Under the pieces are notes generated by a model. That model ran no database searches. It was not told the DNA's origin and saw only the letters and a list, made by a program, of their open reading frames with translations. Made by a program: the position numbers and the translations under genes. Positions 35,356 through 43,974 of a DNA stretch of 64,000 bases are shown here, in pieces. Position 1 is the first letter of the stretch. Every line of letters starts with the position of its first letter. Origin of the DNA: CAG-390 sp964522215 (GTDB lineage Bacteria > Bacillota > Clostridia > Oscillospirales > CAG-272); NCBI GenBank assembly GCA_964522215.1, contig CAZFVR010000001.1:103071-167070 (forward strand), given 5' to 3'.

Positions 35356-35384
35356 TTGACAAATACCGCGCGGCATGATATAAT
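35356..35384 (+). promoter_or_regulatory. Consensus promoter of the valS leader
   Basis: TTGACA (35356-35361) and TATAAT (35379-35384) with a 17-base spacer, just upstream of the T-box leader. Confidence 0.9.
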
Positions 35385-35390
35385 ATCCGC

Positions 35391-35650
35391 ATAAAGATAT
35401 AAATAAAAAACGCTGTGAACGGGAGTAGTAGGCTGTGCGAGCCCAAAGAGAGCAGACGGTTGGTGCGAGTCTGCGGCGCACGGCGGCCGAAGTCGCCCGC
35501 GAGCGCGGAGGGTGAGCCGCATTTGGGTAAGCCCCCTGCGGTGCCCGCCGTTATGGGATGAGAGTGCCGGCCGCCCCCGGGGCAGGTCTGCAAAATCGGG
35601 TGGTACCGCGCGTCCTGCGTCCTGATACGGATGCGGGGCTTTTTTGTTTT
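35391..35650 (+). ncRNA. Valine-sensing T-box riboswitch
   Basis: The leader has the loop-E element AGTA (35424-35430), the distal stem I elements AGAGAG and GGTGCGAG (about 35447-35469), and GAA followed by GTC (35492-35494), a valine codon in the specifier position. The T-box GGGTGGTACCGCG is at 35598-35610; its TGGT would pair with an ACCA 3' end, as in tRNA-Val. A terminator stem (35612-35622 with 35629-35639) ends in a T-run. Uncharged tRNA-Val is expected to stabilise the antiterminator and turn valS on. The specifier call rests on the loop-E alignment. Confidence 0.9.
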
Positions 35651-35761
35651 TTACAAAGTTCCGGGCATCCATACGCCTCGCATTTACGGAATGCCGCCAT
35701 CCTTTGACCATCCTCCCCCGCCACAACAAAAAAGCAAACAATCGAAAGGAAATAATAAACA

Positions 35762-38419
35762 ATGGAACAAAATCACGAGCTCCCCAAGATCTATGATCCG
35801 AAAGATTTTGAGGATAGGATCTACGCCATGTGGTCGGAGCGCGGCTACTTTACGCCAGATCCGCATGACGAACGCCCGCCCTTCTGCATAGTCATCCCGC
35901 CGCCCAATGTGACCGGGCAGCTGCACATGGGTCACGCGCTTGACGAAACACTGCAGGATATACTCATCCGCGCAAAGCGCATGCAGGGCTACAACACCCT
36001 TTGGGTGCCCGGCACCGACCATGCAGGTATTGCTACCCAGATAAAGGTTGAGGAATATCTCCGCAAAAACGAGGGCCTTACCCGCTACGACCTCGGCCGC
36101 GAGAAGTTTTTGGGCCGTGTTTGGGCTTGGAAGGAGCAATACGGCAACCGTATAATCAGCCAGCTTAAAAAGCTTGGTTCATCCTGCGACTGGAGCCGCG
36201 AGGCCTTTACGATGAGCGATAGCCTCTCCCGCGCCGTAAGACGAGTATTTGTTTCTCTTTATGATAAGGGACTTATCTACCGCGGTCTGCGCATAACCAA
36301 CGTTTGCCCGCACTGCAATACGGTAATATCCGATGCAGAGGTAGAGCACAAGGAGATAGAGGGCGCATTTTGGCATATCAAATACCCTATCAAGGGTGAG
36401 GAGGGTCGTTTTGTGACGGTTGCCACCACACGTCCCGAAACAATGCTTGGCGATACCGCAGTTGCCGTTGCCCCGGATGACGAAAGATATGCCGATCTTG
36501 TAGGCAAAACACTTATCCTCCCGCTTGTGGGCCGCGAGATTCCCGTCATCGCCGACGAGAACGTTGACCGCGAGTTTGGCACCGGCTGCGTTAAGATCAC
36601 ACCCGCACACGACCCCAACGACTACGAGACAGGTCTGCGCCACGGTCTTGAGAATATAATAGTCCTGGATAACACCGCTCACATCAATGAGAACGGCGGC
36701 AAATATCAGGGTCTTGACCGCTACGAGGCAAGACGGCAGATAGTTGCCGATCTTGATGCACTCGGTCTGCTTGAAAAGGTAGAAAAGTGCACCCACAACG
36801 TAGCTCACTGCTACCGTTGCGGCACAGTGCTTGAGCCTGTGGCATCCCGCCAGTGGTTCGTTAAGATGAAGCCTCTTGCCGCCCCTGCCATCGATGCGGT
36901 AAAGGACGGCAGCATCGAGTATGTTCCCGAGCGTTTTTCAAAGATATATCTCAACTGGATGGAGAACATCCGCGACTGGTGCATCTCCCGTCAGCTTTGG
37001 TGGGGGCACCGCATTCCCGCCTTCTATTGCGCCGATTGCGGCGAGATGATAGTATCCGAGGAGGATGTACACGTCTGCCCCAAGTGCGGCTCTCACAACA
37101 TGACACAGGACGAGGATGTGCTTGACACATGGTTCTCCTCCGCCCTTTGGCCCTTTACCACCCTCGGCTGGCCGGATAACACCGAGGAGCTCAAAAAATA
37201 CTATCCCACGAGCGTGCTTGTAACAGGCTATGATATCATCACCTTCTGGGTCTCAAAGATGATATTTATGGGTCTTGAATTTATGGGTGAGCGCCCCTTC
37301 TCGCATGTGTTCATTCACGGTCTTGTGCGCGATGCACAGGGACGCAAGATGTCCAAATCCCTCGGCAACGGAATAGATCCGCTTGAGATAATCGATAAAT
37401 ACGGCGCCGATGCCCTCCGCTTTGCACTGGTGACCGGTAACAGCCCCGGAAATGACATGCGCTTCTCCGATGAAAAGATAGAGGCCGCGCGTAACTTTGC
37501 CAATAAGCTTTGGAACGCCTCCCGCTTCGTTCGCATGAATCTGACCATCGACTCGGTAAAGCTCCCCGTCGCCGATAAGCTCGCTCCTGAGGACAAATGG
37601 ATACTCACTCGCTGCGGTGAGCTTGCCACGGCCGTCAACGCCGCGCTTGATAAATTTGAGGTGGGCGTTGCGCTCTCTGCCATCTACGACTTCACATGGG
37701 ATGTATACTGCGACTGGTACATTGAGCTTACAAAGGCTCGCCTTGCCAACAAGGATACCGAGGAGAACCGCACCGCTCAAAGCGTACTGGCTTACGTGCT
37801 GACCTGCATACTCAAGCTGCTCCATCCATTTATGCCCTTTATCACAGAGGAGATATACTCCGCCCTGCCGCACGCGGGTGATGCGGAGAGCATAATGATA
37901 GCCGAGTACCCCAAGGCAGATCCCGCACTTGACTTCTCCGATGAGGCAGAAAAGACAGAGCGCCTTATCGCCGCCATCAAGGCAATACGTGCAAGACGCA
38001 CCGAGATGAACGTTGCGCCCTCTCGCAAGACAAAGATATACATTGAGACCAAGTATCTCGATGCCTTTGGCGAGGCAACATATCCCTTCTTTGAGCGCCT
38101 TGCATCCGCCTCTGAGGTAGATGTGGCCGAAAGCTTTGCCGGCACTATCAGTGCTGACGATGCCGCGCAGATCATTACCGATTCGGCAACGATCTATCTG
38201 CCGCTTTCAGAGCTTATCGACACAGCAAAGGAGCGTACGCGCCTTGAGGGCGAGCAAAAGCGCATAACCGGCGAGATAGCACGTCTCTCCGGCAAGCTTG
38301 CAAACGCCGGCTTTGTGGCAAAAGCTCCCGCGGCTGTAGTTGAAGGAGAGCGCGCAAAGCTTGAAAAATATCGCGAGACTCTTGCGGGCATTGAGGCCGC
38401 CCTTGCAAAGCTGAAATAA
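35762..38419 (+). CDS. valS: Valyl-tRNA synthetase
   Basis: An 885-residue class I synthetase charging tRNA-Val. The signature HMGH is at about residue 57 (NVTGQLHMGHALDE). The CP1 editing insert follows (TTRPETMLGDTAVAV), with zinc-ribbon-like Cys pairs in FYCADCGEMI and HVCPKCGSHN. KMSKS is at about 528 (GRKMSKSLGNG). The anticodon-binding region and a C-terminal coiled coil (about 815-885) complete the usual layout. AAAGGAAA precedes the ATG. Expression is governed by the T-box upstream. Confidence 0.97.
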   Translation: MEQNHELPKIYDPKDFEDRIYAMWSERGYFTPDPHDERPPFCIVIPPPNVTGQLHMGHALDETLQDILIRAKRMQGYNTLWVPGTDHAGIATQIKVEEYLRKNEGLTRYDLGREKFLGRVWAWKEQYGNRIISQLKKLGSSCDWSREAFTMSDSLSRAVRRVFVSLYDKGLIYRGLRITNVCPHCNTVISDAEVEHKEIEGAFWHIKYPIKGEEGRFVTVATTRPETMLGDTAVAVAPDDERYADLVGKTLILPLVGREIPVIADENVDREFGTGCVKITPAHDPNDYETGLRHGLENIIVLDNTAHINENGGKYQGLDRYEARRQIVADLDALGLLEKVEKCTHNVAHCYRCGTVLEPVASRQWFVKMKPLAAPAIDAVKDGSIEYVPERFSKIYLNWMENIRDWCISRQLWWGHRIPAFYCADCGEMIVSEEDVHVCPKCGSHNMTQDEDVLDTWFSSALWPFTTLGWPDNTEELKKYYPTSVLVTGYDIITFWVSKMIFMGLEFMGERPFSHVFIHGLVRDAQGRKMSKSLGNGIDPLEIIDKYGADALRFALVTGNSPGNDMRFSDEKIEAARNFANKLWNASRFVRMNLTIDSVKLPVADKLAPEDKWILTRCGELATAVNAALDKFEVGVALSAIYDFTWDVYCDWYIELTKARLANKDTEENRTAQSVLAYVLTCILKLLHPFMPFITEEIYSALPHAGDAESIMIAEYPKADPALDFSDEAEKTERLIAAIKAIRARRTEMNVAPSRKTKIYIETKYLDAFGEATYPFFERLASASEVDVAESFAGTISADDAAQIITDSATIYLPLSELIDTAKERTRLEGEQKRITGEIARLSGKLANAGFVAKAPAAVVEGERAKLEKYRETLAGIEAALAKLK

Positions 38420-38436
38420 AAAAAGACCATTCCCCC

Positions 38437-38469
38437 ATACCTCAGCCGCGCGTAGCACGGCTGAGGTAT
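38437..38469 (+). other. Hairpin between valS and DUF4349 gene
   Basis: ATACCTCAGCCG (38437-38448) and CGGCTGAGGTAT (38458-38469) form a perfect 12-bp stem. AAGAGAAAAC follows rather than T, so it is not a canonical terminator on this strand. It may be a processing or partial-termination site. Confidence 0.5.
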
Positions 38470-38515
38470 AAGAGAAAACGATCAAAAATAACATTCAAAA
38501 AGGAGATGCACCACC

Positions 38516-39394
38516 ATGAAAAGGAAACTTGCGACCCTCATACTGGCAGCGGTCATGCTCATCCTCTGCGCCTGCAGCGCTGTAGGCACAGCATCCGACC
38601 ACATAAAAGGCGGATATGACAATGATGCTCCAAAGGATGAGTACTACCGGGAGAACATAAGCTCCGGGATGTTGGATCTTCCCGATACAGACAGTACCCA
38701 AAAGCTGATAAGGACCTGTCAAATAGATGCCGAAACGCTTGACTTTGACAAGACCACCGATAATATAGTCGCAAGCATTCAAAGCTTTGGTGGATATATC
38801 GAAAGTCAAAGCTCGCGCGGCTCATCCTACAGCTCCTCGGGCAGTCACCGCTATCTTTCCCTCACAGTGCGCATCCCCGCCGAAAGCTTTGGAGATTTTG
38901 TAAACTCTCTTGACGGGATCATGAATGTGACCCGCTGCACCTCAAACGCCGAGAATGTGACCGAGGCATATTACGACACCGAGGCGCGGCTTACCACGCT
39001 TAAGGCCGAGCGCGAGAGCCTGCAAAAGATGATGGCATCGATCGACAACTCCCGCGAGTATGAATTTTGGCTGACTATGCAGACAAGACTCTCCGATATA
39101 GAGCAGGACATCGCCTCCCTTGAGGCAAAGCTGCGGACATATGACAGCCGAGTCAGCTATTCGACCGTCAGTATATCTCTCACCGAGGTCGCAACACTGA
39201 CGGACGACGGCGCCAATACCTTTGGCGACAGAGTAAGTGAAGCCTTTACCGCCAGCTGGCAGGCCTTTGTCAAGTTTTGGCAGGATGCCGCAGTCTTCAT
39301 CGTATCGCTTTTGCCCACGCTTGCAATGCTGGCACTCATCGCCGCTATCGTATTTTTGATCATCTTTATCGCCACCCGAAAGAAAAAGCACTGA
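38516..39394 (+). CDS. DUF4349 lipoprotein
   Basis: A 292-residue lipoprotein with lipobox LCAC (Cys20), the DUF4349 domain (about 55-260) and a C-terminal membrane helix (about 262-286) followed by RKKKH. Family segments are LTVRIPAESFGDFVNSL, VTEAYYDTEARLTTLKAERESL and a predicted coiled coil near 150-215. The protein would thus be held at both ends. DUF4349 proteins are common in Firmicutes and lack a known biochemical role; envelope sensing is a guess. AAAAAGGAG precedes the ATG. Confidence 0.85.
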   Translation: MKRKLATLILAAVMLILCACSAVGTASDHIKGGYDNDAPKDEYYRENISSGMLDLPDTDSTQKLIRTCQIDAETLDFDKTTDNIVASIQSFGGYIESQSSRGSSYSSSGSHRYLSLTVRIPAESFGDFVNSLDGIMNVTRCTSNAENVTEAYYDTEARLTTLKAERESLQKMMASIDNSREYEFWLTMQTRLSDIEQDIASLEAKLRTYDSRVSYSTVSISLTEVATLTDDGANTFGDRVSEAFTASWQAFVKFWQDAAVFIVSLLPTLAMLALIAAIVFLIIFIATRKKKH

Positions 39395-39406
39395 TACATA
39401 TCATTA

Positions 39407-39455
39407 TAACCCCCACCACCCCGCCAAGCGTTGCTTGTCGGGGTGGTGGGGGTTA
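39407..39455. terminator. Strong bidirectional terminator, DUF4349 gene versus thrS
   Basis: A 17-bp perfect stem (39407-39423 with 39439-39455) topped by a further CAAGC/GCTTG pairing. It lies between convergent genes. T-rich sequence follows on the plus strand. Confidence 0.8.
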
Positions 39456-39533
39456 TGTTAGTTTTGATAATGTTATCTTATTATCTTCTTAAGCTTACGC
39501 GGACATTTTTTTGTCATGCTATTAGCTCAAGGC

Positions 39534-41432
39534 TCAAAGCGCTTTGGTGTCGTTCTCCTCAACAGCCTTTGCTATAAAGTCGGCGATAGCCGAAACGCCA
39601 AGGTCACCATCCTTGCGGGAGCGGACAGCCACTGTTCCGTCCTCACGCTCCTTATCGCCCACAACAAGCATATAAGGAACCTTTTCAAGCTGTGCCTGAC
39701 GGATCTTGTAGCCTATCTTTTCGTTTCTTACATCCACCTCAACGCGGAGACCGGCCTTTTCAAGCTCGTCACCCACGCGGCGTGCATACTCCTCATGCTC
39801 CGCACCGATGGCCAGCACCTTGACCTGCACCGGGGAGAGCCAAAGCGGGAACGCACCTGCAAAATGCTCGGTGATGATGCCGATAAAGCGCTCGATAGAT
39901 CCAAACACGACACGGTGGATCATAACAGGGCGGTGGCGCTCGTTATCAGCACCGACATAGGTCAGGTCAAATCTTTCGGGCAGGTTCATATCCAGCTGGA
40001 TAGTACCGCACTGCCATGTTCTGCCCAGGCAATCGCGCACGTGGAAGTCGATCTTAGGACCGTAGAATGCGCCATCACCCTCGTTGATGATATAGGGCTT
40101 GCCGATCTCATCAAGCGCGCCGCGCAGACCGTTTGTGGCAAGCTCCCACATCTCATCCGTGCCTATGCTGTTTTCGGGGCGGGTGGAAAGCTCCATGGTA
40201 TAGGGTAGACCGAATACCGAGTAGACCTCATCGATCAGCTTATAAACGCCGATGATCTCATCCTTTATCTGCTCGGGAGTCATAAAGATATGCGCATCAT
40301 CCTGGGTGAAGCAACGCACGCGCATAAGTCCGTGCAGAGCGCCCGAAAGCTCATGGCGGTGTACAAGACCCAGCTCACCGCAACGGCAGGGCAGCTCCTT
40401 ATAGCTCCAAAGCTTGCGCTTGTAAACGAGCATTCCGCCGGGGCAGTTCATGGGCTTTATTGCAAAGTCGGCATCGTCGATCTTTGTGGTGTACATGTTT
40501 TCCTGATAGTGATCCCAGTGACCGGAGGTCTCCCACAGCGTGCGGCTGAGTATCATAGGTGTTTTTATCTCCTCATACCCCGCTTTGCGGTGGATCTGGC
40601 GCCAATAATCCTCAAGCAGGTTGCGAAGCACCATTCCCTTCGGATAGAAGAACGGGAAGCCCGGGCCCTCATCCATGATATCAAACAGGTCAAGATCGCG
40701 GCCAAGCTTGCGGTGATCGCGCTTTTTGGCCTCCTCAAGGAATGCAAGGTATTCCTTCATTTCGTCCTTGCTCGGGAAGGCTATACCGTACACGCGCTGA
40801 AGCATTTTGTTTTGCTGATCGCCCTTCCAATATGCGCCGGTGCACTGTGTGAGCTTTATAGCCTTGACTGTGCCGGTGGAGAAAAGGTGCGGTCCTGCGC
40901 AAAGGTCGACAAATTCGCCCTGACGGTAAAAGCTGATAACAGCATCCGTCGGCAGCTCGTTTATAAGCTCGACCTTATACGGCTCATCGCGCTCGGTCAT
41001 AAACTTCACAGCCTCCTCGCGGGGCAGCTCAAAACGCTCTATGCGGTGGTTCTCCTTGATGATCTTCTTCATCTCCGCCTCAAGCTTATCCAGCACATCG
41101 GGGGTAAAGGATACATCGCTGTCAAAGTCATAGTAAAAACCGTTCTCTACCGCCGGACCGATTGTGAGCTTTACCTGCGGGTAGAGCCTTTTAACGGCTT
41201 GGGCAAGAATGTGCGATGCGGTATGACGGTAAACATGCTTGCCGTCCTCGCTGTCAAATGTTAAAAGCTCAACATCTGCATCATTGTCTATCACATGTGT
41301 AAGCTCGCAAAGCGTGCCACTCACGCGTGCCGCAATATGCTCGCGACCGATAATGCCCGCCTCCTTGGCGGCATCGTATACGCTTATCGGCGCATCCGAT
41401 GTGATAACGTTATCATTGAATCTGATCTTCAT
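39534..41432 (-). CDS. thrS: Threonyl-tRNA synthetase
   Basis: A 632-residue class II synthetase. An N-terminal TGS domain (1-60) is followed by the editing domain with HTASHILAQAVKRLYP. The catalytic core has motif 2 around HRHELSGALHGLMRVRCFTQDDAHIF and the zinc-site Cys in NCPGGM, and a C-terminal anticodon-binding domain starts near WLSPVQVKVLAI. The start at 41430-41432 follows AAGGAGG; in-frame sequence upstream is the T-box leader, not coding. Regulation is by a threonine T-box. Confidence 0.97.
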   Translation of the reverse strand: MKIRFNDNVITSDAPISVYDAAKEAGIIGREHIAARVSGTLCELTHVIDNDADVELLTFDSEDGKHVYRHTASHILAQAVKRLYPQVKLTIGPAVENGFYYDFDSDVSFTPDVLDKLEAEMKKIIKENHRIERFELPREEAVKFMTERDEPYKVELINELPTDAVISFYRQGEFVDLCAGPHLFSTGTVKAIKLTQCTGAYWKGDQQNKMLQRVYGIAFPSKDEMKEYLAFLEEAKKRDHRKLGRDLDLFDIMDEGPGFPFFYPKGMVLRNLLEDYWRQIHRKAGYEEIKTPMILSRTLWETSGHWDHYQENMYTTKIDDADFAIKPMNCPGGMLVYKRKLWSYKELPCRCGELGLVHRHELSGALHGLMRVRCFTQDDAHIFMTPEQIKDEIIGVYKLIDEVYSVFGLPYTMELSTRPENSIGTDEMWELATNGLRGALDEIGKPYIINEGDGAFYGPKIDFHVRDCLGRTWQCGTIQLDMNLPERFDLTYVGADNERHRPVMIHRVVFGSIERFIGIITEHFAGAFPLWLSPVQVKVLAIGAEHEEYARRVGDELEKAGLRVEVDVRNEKIGYKIRQAQLEKVPYMLVVGDKEREDGTVAVRSRKDGDLGVSAIADFIAKAVEENDTKAL

Positions 41433-41496
41433 TTTTTCCTCCTTGATGCACCCCGCGCCATGCGGGATGCTCGATCGATGATCATAATTATATTTT

Positions 41497-41745
41497 TTAT
41501 AAAAAAGCACACCCCGACAGCAAAATGCTGTTCGGGGTGCGACTATGGTCACACGGTTCCACCCGAGTTTTAACTCATCGCGCAAAGGATCTGCGCATTT
41601 TATACGTACCAACAGTCGGGTGGTATCGCCGCGGATGCGTGAGGAGCTCGCACCCATCGCTCCCTCTCTGTACACGCTCACCTGCGGGGACATGTCCCGC
41701 CGCTTTGCTTTTAAGCTTATAGTAATGTTTTTTGCTTTATGTTGC
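41497..41745 (-). ncRNA. Threonine-sensing T-box riboswitch
   Basis: Read on the minus strand, distal stem I elements ACAGAGAGG and GGTGCGAG lie between about 41671 and 41645. A candidate specifier ACC is at 41624-41622. The T-box GGGTGGAACC is at 41564-41555; its TGGA would pair with a UCCA 3' end. A terminator stem (41540-41527 with 41521-41507) ends in TTTTTT before thrS. The specifier and the TGGA match tRNA-Thr(GGT) at 35225-35300. The 5' boundary is approximate; I saw no clear promoter of its own. Confidence 0.88.
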
Positions 41746-41789
41746 GTTTTTGCTCATTCTACCGCACTGTAGGCCGTGCGCGACCTCTC

Positions 41790-42209
41790 TTACATTCCGC
41801 CGTGCTTTGAATGCGGATTTACATACTCGCGCCAGTTAAGATCACCACGGTCAAGGGCGATTATAAGCGCCTCGGCAGTCGCGATATTTGTGGCTACGGG
41901 AATGTTATAAAGATCGCACATGCGTAGCAGCTCATGCTCGCGCTCGTTGAGCACCGACTCGGGGCGAGTATCGCGGAAGTCGAGCAGCAGGTCTATCTCA
42001 TTGTAAGCTATGCGCAGTGCTATCTGCTCCTCGCCGCCCTGATGGCCGGTAAGCAAACGCTCTATCTTAAGTCCGGTAGCATCGGAAATACACTTGGCTG
42101 TTATGCTGGTGGCACAAAGATTGTGTTTGCTGAGTATGCCGCAATATGCAATGCAAAACTGTGTCATAAGCTCTTTTTTAAGGTCATGTGCTATGATAGC
42201 TATTTCCAT
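41790..42209 (-). CDS. Methylglyoxal-synthase-like protein with altered active site
   Basis: A 139-residue single-domain protein plainly homologous to MgsA over its full length (IAHDLKKELMTQFCIAYCGILSKHNL, NIPVATNIATAEALI, GDLNWREYVNP). MgsA converts dihydroxyacetone phosphate to methylglyoxal. The conserved phosphate-binding GTTG is replaced by SITA (35-38). The GGDQQ segment is GGEEQ (58-62), so the catalytic Asp is Glu60. The FFRDPLNA loop reads DFRDTRPE. Enzyme activity is therefore doubtful; it may be a binding or regulatory relative. It stands 358 bp upstream of thrS on the same strand, with no clear promoter seen. Confidence 0.82.
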   Translation of the reverse strand: MEIAIIAHDLKKELMTQFCIAYCGILSKHNLCATSITAKCISDATGLKIERLLTGHQGGEEQIALRIAYNEIDLLLDFRDTRPESVLNEREHELLRMCDLYNIPVATNIATAEALIIALDRGDLNWREYVNPHSKHGGM

Positions 42210-42372
42210 TTACGATACCGTACCTTTCCCATCCTGTTTCATTTTATGTTTCCGGAAGACATTATTTTTATGTCTTCGTAGCATCTGAACATCCAAGGAT
42301 CTGCTTATCATCCTTTTTGTGGTGGATCTTTTTTCGATCTTTTGATTAACTTTTTTATTTGGTCTGACTTAA

Positions 42373-43206
42373 TTATTTATAAAGCAATTTGCGGCGGCGT
42401 GATGCGGACATTCCAGCAAGCAGCGGCAGCTGCTCGCTTGTAAGCCTTGCCGCTGTCTCGCTAAAGGCAGCCGCAACCTCCCGGCACTCGCGCAGGATCT
42501 TTTTCTTTCTGCGTCTGCCGACCGTCACACCATCGGTACACAGCCGACCGCGCTCCTGCTCGGCGGCAAGACCCGACGATGCGGGAATAACACCCAAAAG
42601 CTTTATGTGCGTTTTGTCTATCAGCTCATTGATCCCAATACGCTCGCCTGACAGCACTGCATCCGCATCGAACATATTGATAACAAGATATTGCCGCTCG
42701 ATACCCAGTGACTCCAATATGTAGCCCATCTTCTCCGCACCCCTGATAGAGGTCGGCTGATGCGAGGCAACGATCAGTGCGCCATCGGCAACAGGTGAGA
42801 TGATAGGCAGGATGCCATCTGCCGCGCCGGGGGTATCTATAAACACGAACTCGGCATTAACGGCATCGGCAGCGCGCTCCACGGCACGGCTGAACTGCTC
42901 GGCATCAAACGGCTCGGCGCTCATCAGTGGCGCGGGAATAAAAAACAGCTCGTCACAGCGCTCACCGCTCATTATCACCCGATCGGGTGCTACCCTGCCG
43001 GATGTAAGATCGCAGATGTCATACACCACCTCATCCTCACAGCCGAGGATAAGATCCAGCGACCTGTTTGAAAGGTCGCAATCGATCAGGAGAGTGCGGT
43101 GCCCGCCCTCTGCCAAGACAGCGGCAAGATTTGCGGCAACTGTAGATTTGCCTATCCCACCCTTGCAGGAGGTAACTATATATATCGTGCGCCCGCAAGA
43201 GCTCAT
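42373..43206 (-). CDS. MinD/ParA-type ATPase, role unknown
   Basis: A 277-residue deviant-Walker ATPase: CKGGIGKST (about 14-22), switch region LIDCDLSNRSLD, and VFIDTPGAAD. It resembles MinD over the first 230 residues. A short basic C-terminus (SASRRRKLLYK) follows, but without the clear amphipathic membrane helix of true MinD. No minC, minE or parB gene is near, so division-site or partition roles are not supported; flagellar FlhG-like or other positioning roles remain open. It is not a tyrosine kinase. AGGG precedes the ATG, with a strong promoter upstream. Confidence 0.82.
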   Translation of the reverse strand: MSSCGRTIYIVTSCKGGIGKSTVAANLAAVLAEGGHRTLLIDCDLSNRSLDLILGCEDEVVYDICDLTSGRVAPDRVIMSGERCDELFFIPAPLMSAEPFDAEQFSRAVERAADAVNAEFVFIDTPGAADGILPIISPVADGALIVASHQPTSIRGAEKMGYILESLGIERQYLVINMFDADAVLSGERIGINELIDKTHIKLLGVIPASSGLAAEQERGRLCTDGVTVGRRRKKKILRECREVAAAFSETAARLTSEQLPLLAGMSASRRRKLLYK

Positions 43207-43245
43207 ATTACACCCTGCCTTTCCGTGTTGAGCTTATCAATTCAT

Positions 43246-43275
43246 ATTATATCACACAATGAGGCCTGATGTCAA
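43246..43275 (-). promoter_or_regulatory. SigA-type promoter of the MinD-like gene
   Basis: TTGACA (43275-43270) and TATAAT (43251-43246) on the minus strand with an 18-base spacer. Confidence 0.8.
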
Positions 43276-43304
43276 TCTAATTTTCACTTTTTTTACGTTT
43301 TAAT

Positions 43305-43361
43305 ATAAAAAACCGGCGCGGGGCACGGGAGTTTCCTCAATAGGACCTCCCTGCCCTGCGC
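43305..43361 (-). terminator. Terminator after the nagB-UPF0340 pair
   Basis: On the minus strand GCGCAGGGCAGGGAG pairs with CTCCCGTGCCCCGCGC (one mismatch and one G-T-type pair allowed), followed by CGGTTTTTT. Confidence 0.85.
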
Positions 43362-43407
43362 TGACCGATAGCTTGGCATTATTTTATCCGCCGCACGCGC
43401 GATCGGA

Positions 43408-43962
43408 TCATCTTGAATATCCCTCAGGGTACTCGGCGCGAATACCGCCTATAAGCTTGGGACGTGTGCGAGCGCAAACGACACGAGCATTCAGTACTTG
43501 GTCCTGCTTTGTGCGCACAGGCACCGCTACAGGACGCAGGTGCATTCCAACCAGTGTAAGACCGATATCTATCCCCGCGTGTGCGGATATGCTCTCCACC
43601 ATCACCGGGTCATCCATAGCGCCGTAAACGCAGGTCGCCCAAGAGCCGCCTGCATGCGGGCGAGGCAGAACACACACCTCGCAAAGGCCGTACTTTTCGG
43701 CGCATTCACGCTCGACCACCAGTGCGCGGTTCAAGTGCTCACAGCACTGGGCGGCAAGATACACACCTCTCTCACGCAGCTTTGGTGCTATCGCCTCATA
43801 TATCGCCTCGGCGGCCTCCGCCGATGAATTTTTGCCTATAACTCCGCCCATGACCTCGGAGGTGGAGCATCCCACCACCAAAATTTCGCCACAGCGGAGC
43901 GATGCGGCATCCAGCAGCTCGTCAAGCACTGCCTCTGCCTCTGCTTTTATACGTTCGATCAT
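43408..43962 (-). CDS. UPF0340/TIGR01440 family protein (YwlG-like)
   Basis: A 184-residue protein of the YwlG family, recognised by GCSTSEVMGGVIGKNSSAEAAEAI, LAAQCCEHLNRALVVE, PHAGGSWAT and SAHAGIDIGLTLVGMHLRPVAVPVR. The function of the family is not established. It starts 12 bp after the nagB stop with AAGG before the ATG, so it is co-expressed with an amino-sugar enzyme; I cannot say whether that reflects a shared pathway. A terminator follows. Confidence 0.88.
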   Translation of the reverse strand: MIERIKAEAEAVLDELLDAASLRCGEILVVGCSTSEVMGGVIGKNSSAEAAEAIYEAIAPKLRERGVYLAAQCCEHLNRALVVERECAEKYGLCEVCVLPRPHAGGSWATCVYGAMDDPVMVESISAHAGIDIGLTLVGMHLRPVAVPVRTKQDQVLNARVVCARTRPKLIGGIRAEYPEGYSR

Positions 43963-43974
43963 TGTCTTGCCTTA

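Noticed and set aside
42373..43206. MinD-like ATPase as a bacterial tyrosine kinase partner for the CpsB-like protein
   Set aside because: Its Walker motif is of the MinD/ParA type and it lacks a tyrosine-rich tail and adaptor; the genes are 15 kb apart.
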